From Flavipsychrobacter sp. (lineage in GTDB: Bacteria > Bacteroidota > Bacteroidia > Chitinophagales > Chitinophagaceae): a DNA stretch of 64,000 bases. Below, piece after piece: positions 62,883 to 64,000 of the stretch. The first letter of the stretch is position 1. Each line of letters begins with the position of its first letter. The notes beneath the pieces were generated by a model. The model was not told where the DNA came from, searched no databases, and saw only the letters and a list, made by a program, of their open reading frames with translations. Position numbers and translations under genes: made by a program. The DNA lies in contig JARLGY010000037.1 of the NCBI GenBank assembly GCA_031292525.1, forward strand, positions 124,001 to 188,000, given 5' to 3'.

Positions 62883-63848
62883 ATGGAGGCTTACAAAACG
62901 GATATAGAAGCGGCTGGTGCATTAAAGAATACCTATGATACCATTCGCACGTCGATAGGGAAGGTAATAGTAGGTCAGGACGATGTTGTGAGTAAGCTCA
63001 TCATAAGCATATTATGTAATGGGCATAGTTTGCTGGTTGGTGTTCCCGGCCTTGCAAAAACATTGCTGGTAAAAACCGTGGCCGATGTGCTTGACCTATC
63101 TTTCAAGCGCATACAGTTCACACCAGACTTGATGCCGAGCGATATAACCGGTGCAGAAATACTGGACGAGCAAAGGGCTTTCCGTTTCCTGAAAGGCCCC
63201 ATATTTGCAAATATTATCCTGGCCGATGAAATAAACCGTACGCCGCCTAAAACACAGGCTGCCCTGCTGGAAGCCATGCAGGAGCGCAATGTAACCGCGG
63301 CTGGTACTATATATAAACTGCCTGCACCGTTCTTTGTACTGGCAACACAGAACCCTATAGAGCAAGAAGGTACATACCCATTACCGGAAGCTCAGTTGGA
63401 TCGTTTTATGTTCCAGATCATGCTCGACTATCCATCTTTTGCTGAGGAAGTGACCATTGTGCGAAATACTACAGGCGCAAATAATGTATCGCTAACTAAG
63501 GTACTCAACGCTGAGGCTATACTTGCTTTCCAGGATCTTGTACGTAGAGTACCAGTGCCCGATAATGTGCTGGAATATGCTGTAGGGCTTGTGCATAAAA
63601 CAAGACCTGGGTCTGCCAAGGCACATGCTGCCGCTACGCAATATATATCGTATGGTGCCGGACCACGTGCTTCACAATACCTGGTGCTGGGGGCCAAATG
63701 CCATGCACTGCTGCAGGGCAAGTACTCACCCGATATCGAAGATGTACGCGAAATGGCATTGCCTGTCCTCCGCCACAGGGTGCTGCGCAACTACAAGGCC
63801 GAAGCTGAAGGCATTACCCAGGAATCATTGATAAAACAGCTTTTATAA
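62883..63848 (+). CDS. MoxR-family AAA ATPase
   Basis: 321 residues. Walker A GVPGLAKTLLV (53-63), Walker B IILADEINRTPPKTQAAL, sensor 1 FVLATQNPIEQEGTYPLPEAQLDRF and the lid GPRASQYLVLGAKCHAL are all typical of MoxR. These ATPases usually serve as chaperones for a von Willebrand-type or DUF58 partner encoded downstream. Here the next gene is a DUF1569-like protein instead, and the window ends soon after. Its stop overlaps the next start (TAATG). Confidence 0.92.
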   Translation: MEAYKTDIEAAGALKNTYDTIRTSIGKVIVGQDDVVSKLIISILCNGHSLLVGVPGLAKTLLVKTVADVLDLSFKRIQFTPDLMPSDITGAEILDEQRAFRFLKGPIFANIILADEINRTPPKTQAALLEAMQERNVTAAGTIYKLPAPFFVLATQNPIEQEGTYPLPEAQLDRFMFQIMLDYPSFAEEVTIVRNTTGANNVSLTKVLNAEAILAFQDLVRRVPVPDNVLEYAVGLVHKTRPGSAKAHAAATQYISYGAGPRASQYLVLGAKCHALLQGKYSPDIEDVREMALPVLRHRVLRNYKAEAEGITQESLIKQLL

Positions 63849-64000
63849 TGTTAACAGTAGCAGAAAAAGCCAATTTTCTTAAAACTGAATTTGCAAAACG
63901 CCTGGCAGCCATAGACCCGGCCACTGCACCCTTATGGGGCAAGATGAATGTGCAACAGATGATAGAGCACATGAGTGGGGCCATGCGGCAGGCAAGTGGT
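63848..64000 (+). CDS. DUF1569 / DinB-like protein, N-terminal part (cut by window end)
   Basis: ATG shares one base with the MoxR stop (TAATG). The 51 visible residues, MLTVAEKANFLKTEFAKRL then PLWGKMNVQQMIEHMSGAM, fit the start of the DUF1569/DinB-like four-helix family, where a histidine of the MNVQQMIEHM segment is a metal ligand. The rest lies outside the window. Confidence 0.6.
   Translation, partial: MLTVAEKANFLKTEFAKRLAAIDPATAPLWGKMNVQQMIEHMSGAMRQASG

Noticed and set aside
1-64000. tRNA, rRNA, riboswitch or intact transposase genes
   Set aside because: None could be recognised by eye; short structured RNAs might still be missed.

Overview
The window is chromosomal DNA from a Bacteroidota bacterium, most likely a Chitinophagaceae-like member. 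The evidence is type IX secretion (T9SS) C-terminal sorting domains, a Bacteroidota-type exosortase with its sorting signal, DUF5777 and choice-of-anchor V proteins, LytS/LytTR regulation, near absence of Shine-Dalgarno sequences, and promoter boxes of the TTTG / TAnnTTTG type (clearest upstream of the OmpA-family gene). No rRNA, tRNA, CRISPR array or intact transposase was seen.

Layout. 0-1 kb is a scar: the end of an HExxH protein runs tail-to-tail into a truncated response-regulator gene, followed by palindrome-rich non-coding DNA. 1-7 kb is a copper/redox island: a two-domain cupredoxin and a small secreted protein diverge from a tyrosinase, which is followed by a protein made of two heme-less cytochrome-c-like repeats; a haem c lipoprotein and an 82-residue, six-cysteine relative of the same heme-less fold lie downstream. 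7.7-9 kb is a compact exosortase locus: one sorted substrate, one exosortase, one partner membrane protein. 9-12.7 kb holds phosphoglucomutase and a two-component pair. 12.9-17 kb is a run of cytochrome-like lipoproteins with CX4CH/CX5CH motifs, plus OB-fold, YceI, DUF5777 and choice-of-anchor V proteins. 17-30 kb has AsmA, an SDR lacking its catalytic tyrosine, a decayed transporter, two glycosylation-type genes, an OmpA protein, a polyprenyl synthase and UvrA.

30-38.5 kb is a minus-strand operon: a YVTN-type propeller protein, a second two-component pair paralogous to the first, TolC, membrane-fusion and RND efflux subunits, and a half-size EamA transporter. 39-47.6 kb carries a LiaF-like protein, DUF4288, a LytS/LytTR pair, a DegT-family enzyme with His in place of the PLP lysine, NDH-2, RNase Y and an NlpC/P60 hydrolase. 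47.6-53.5 kb holds a repeat (propeller-like) secreted protein, a luciferase-like oxidoreductase, FolD, a three-copy 230-bp tandem repeat with strong hairpins, QueE and UppP.

53.5-64 kb begins with a 1-kb repeat-rich gap, then two T9SS surface proteins sharing an almost identical C-terminal cassette (the first frameshifted just after its signal peptide). A cytochrome-lipoprotein/DoxX/ChrA cluster follows, bracketed by a direct repeat that contains a chrA 3' end. The window closes with YbjQ, a zeta-type toxin with a very short overlapping upstream ORF (54 aa, putative antitoxin), a MazG-like protein, a MoxR ATPase and the start of a DUF1569-like gene.

The least explained systems are the tyrosinase/heme-less cytochrome-like island, the minimal exosortase locus, the non-canonical cytochrome operon, and the toxin with its candidate antitoxin.
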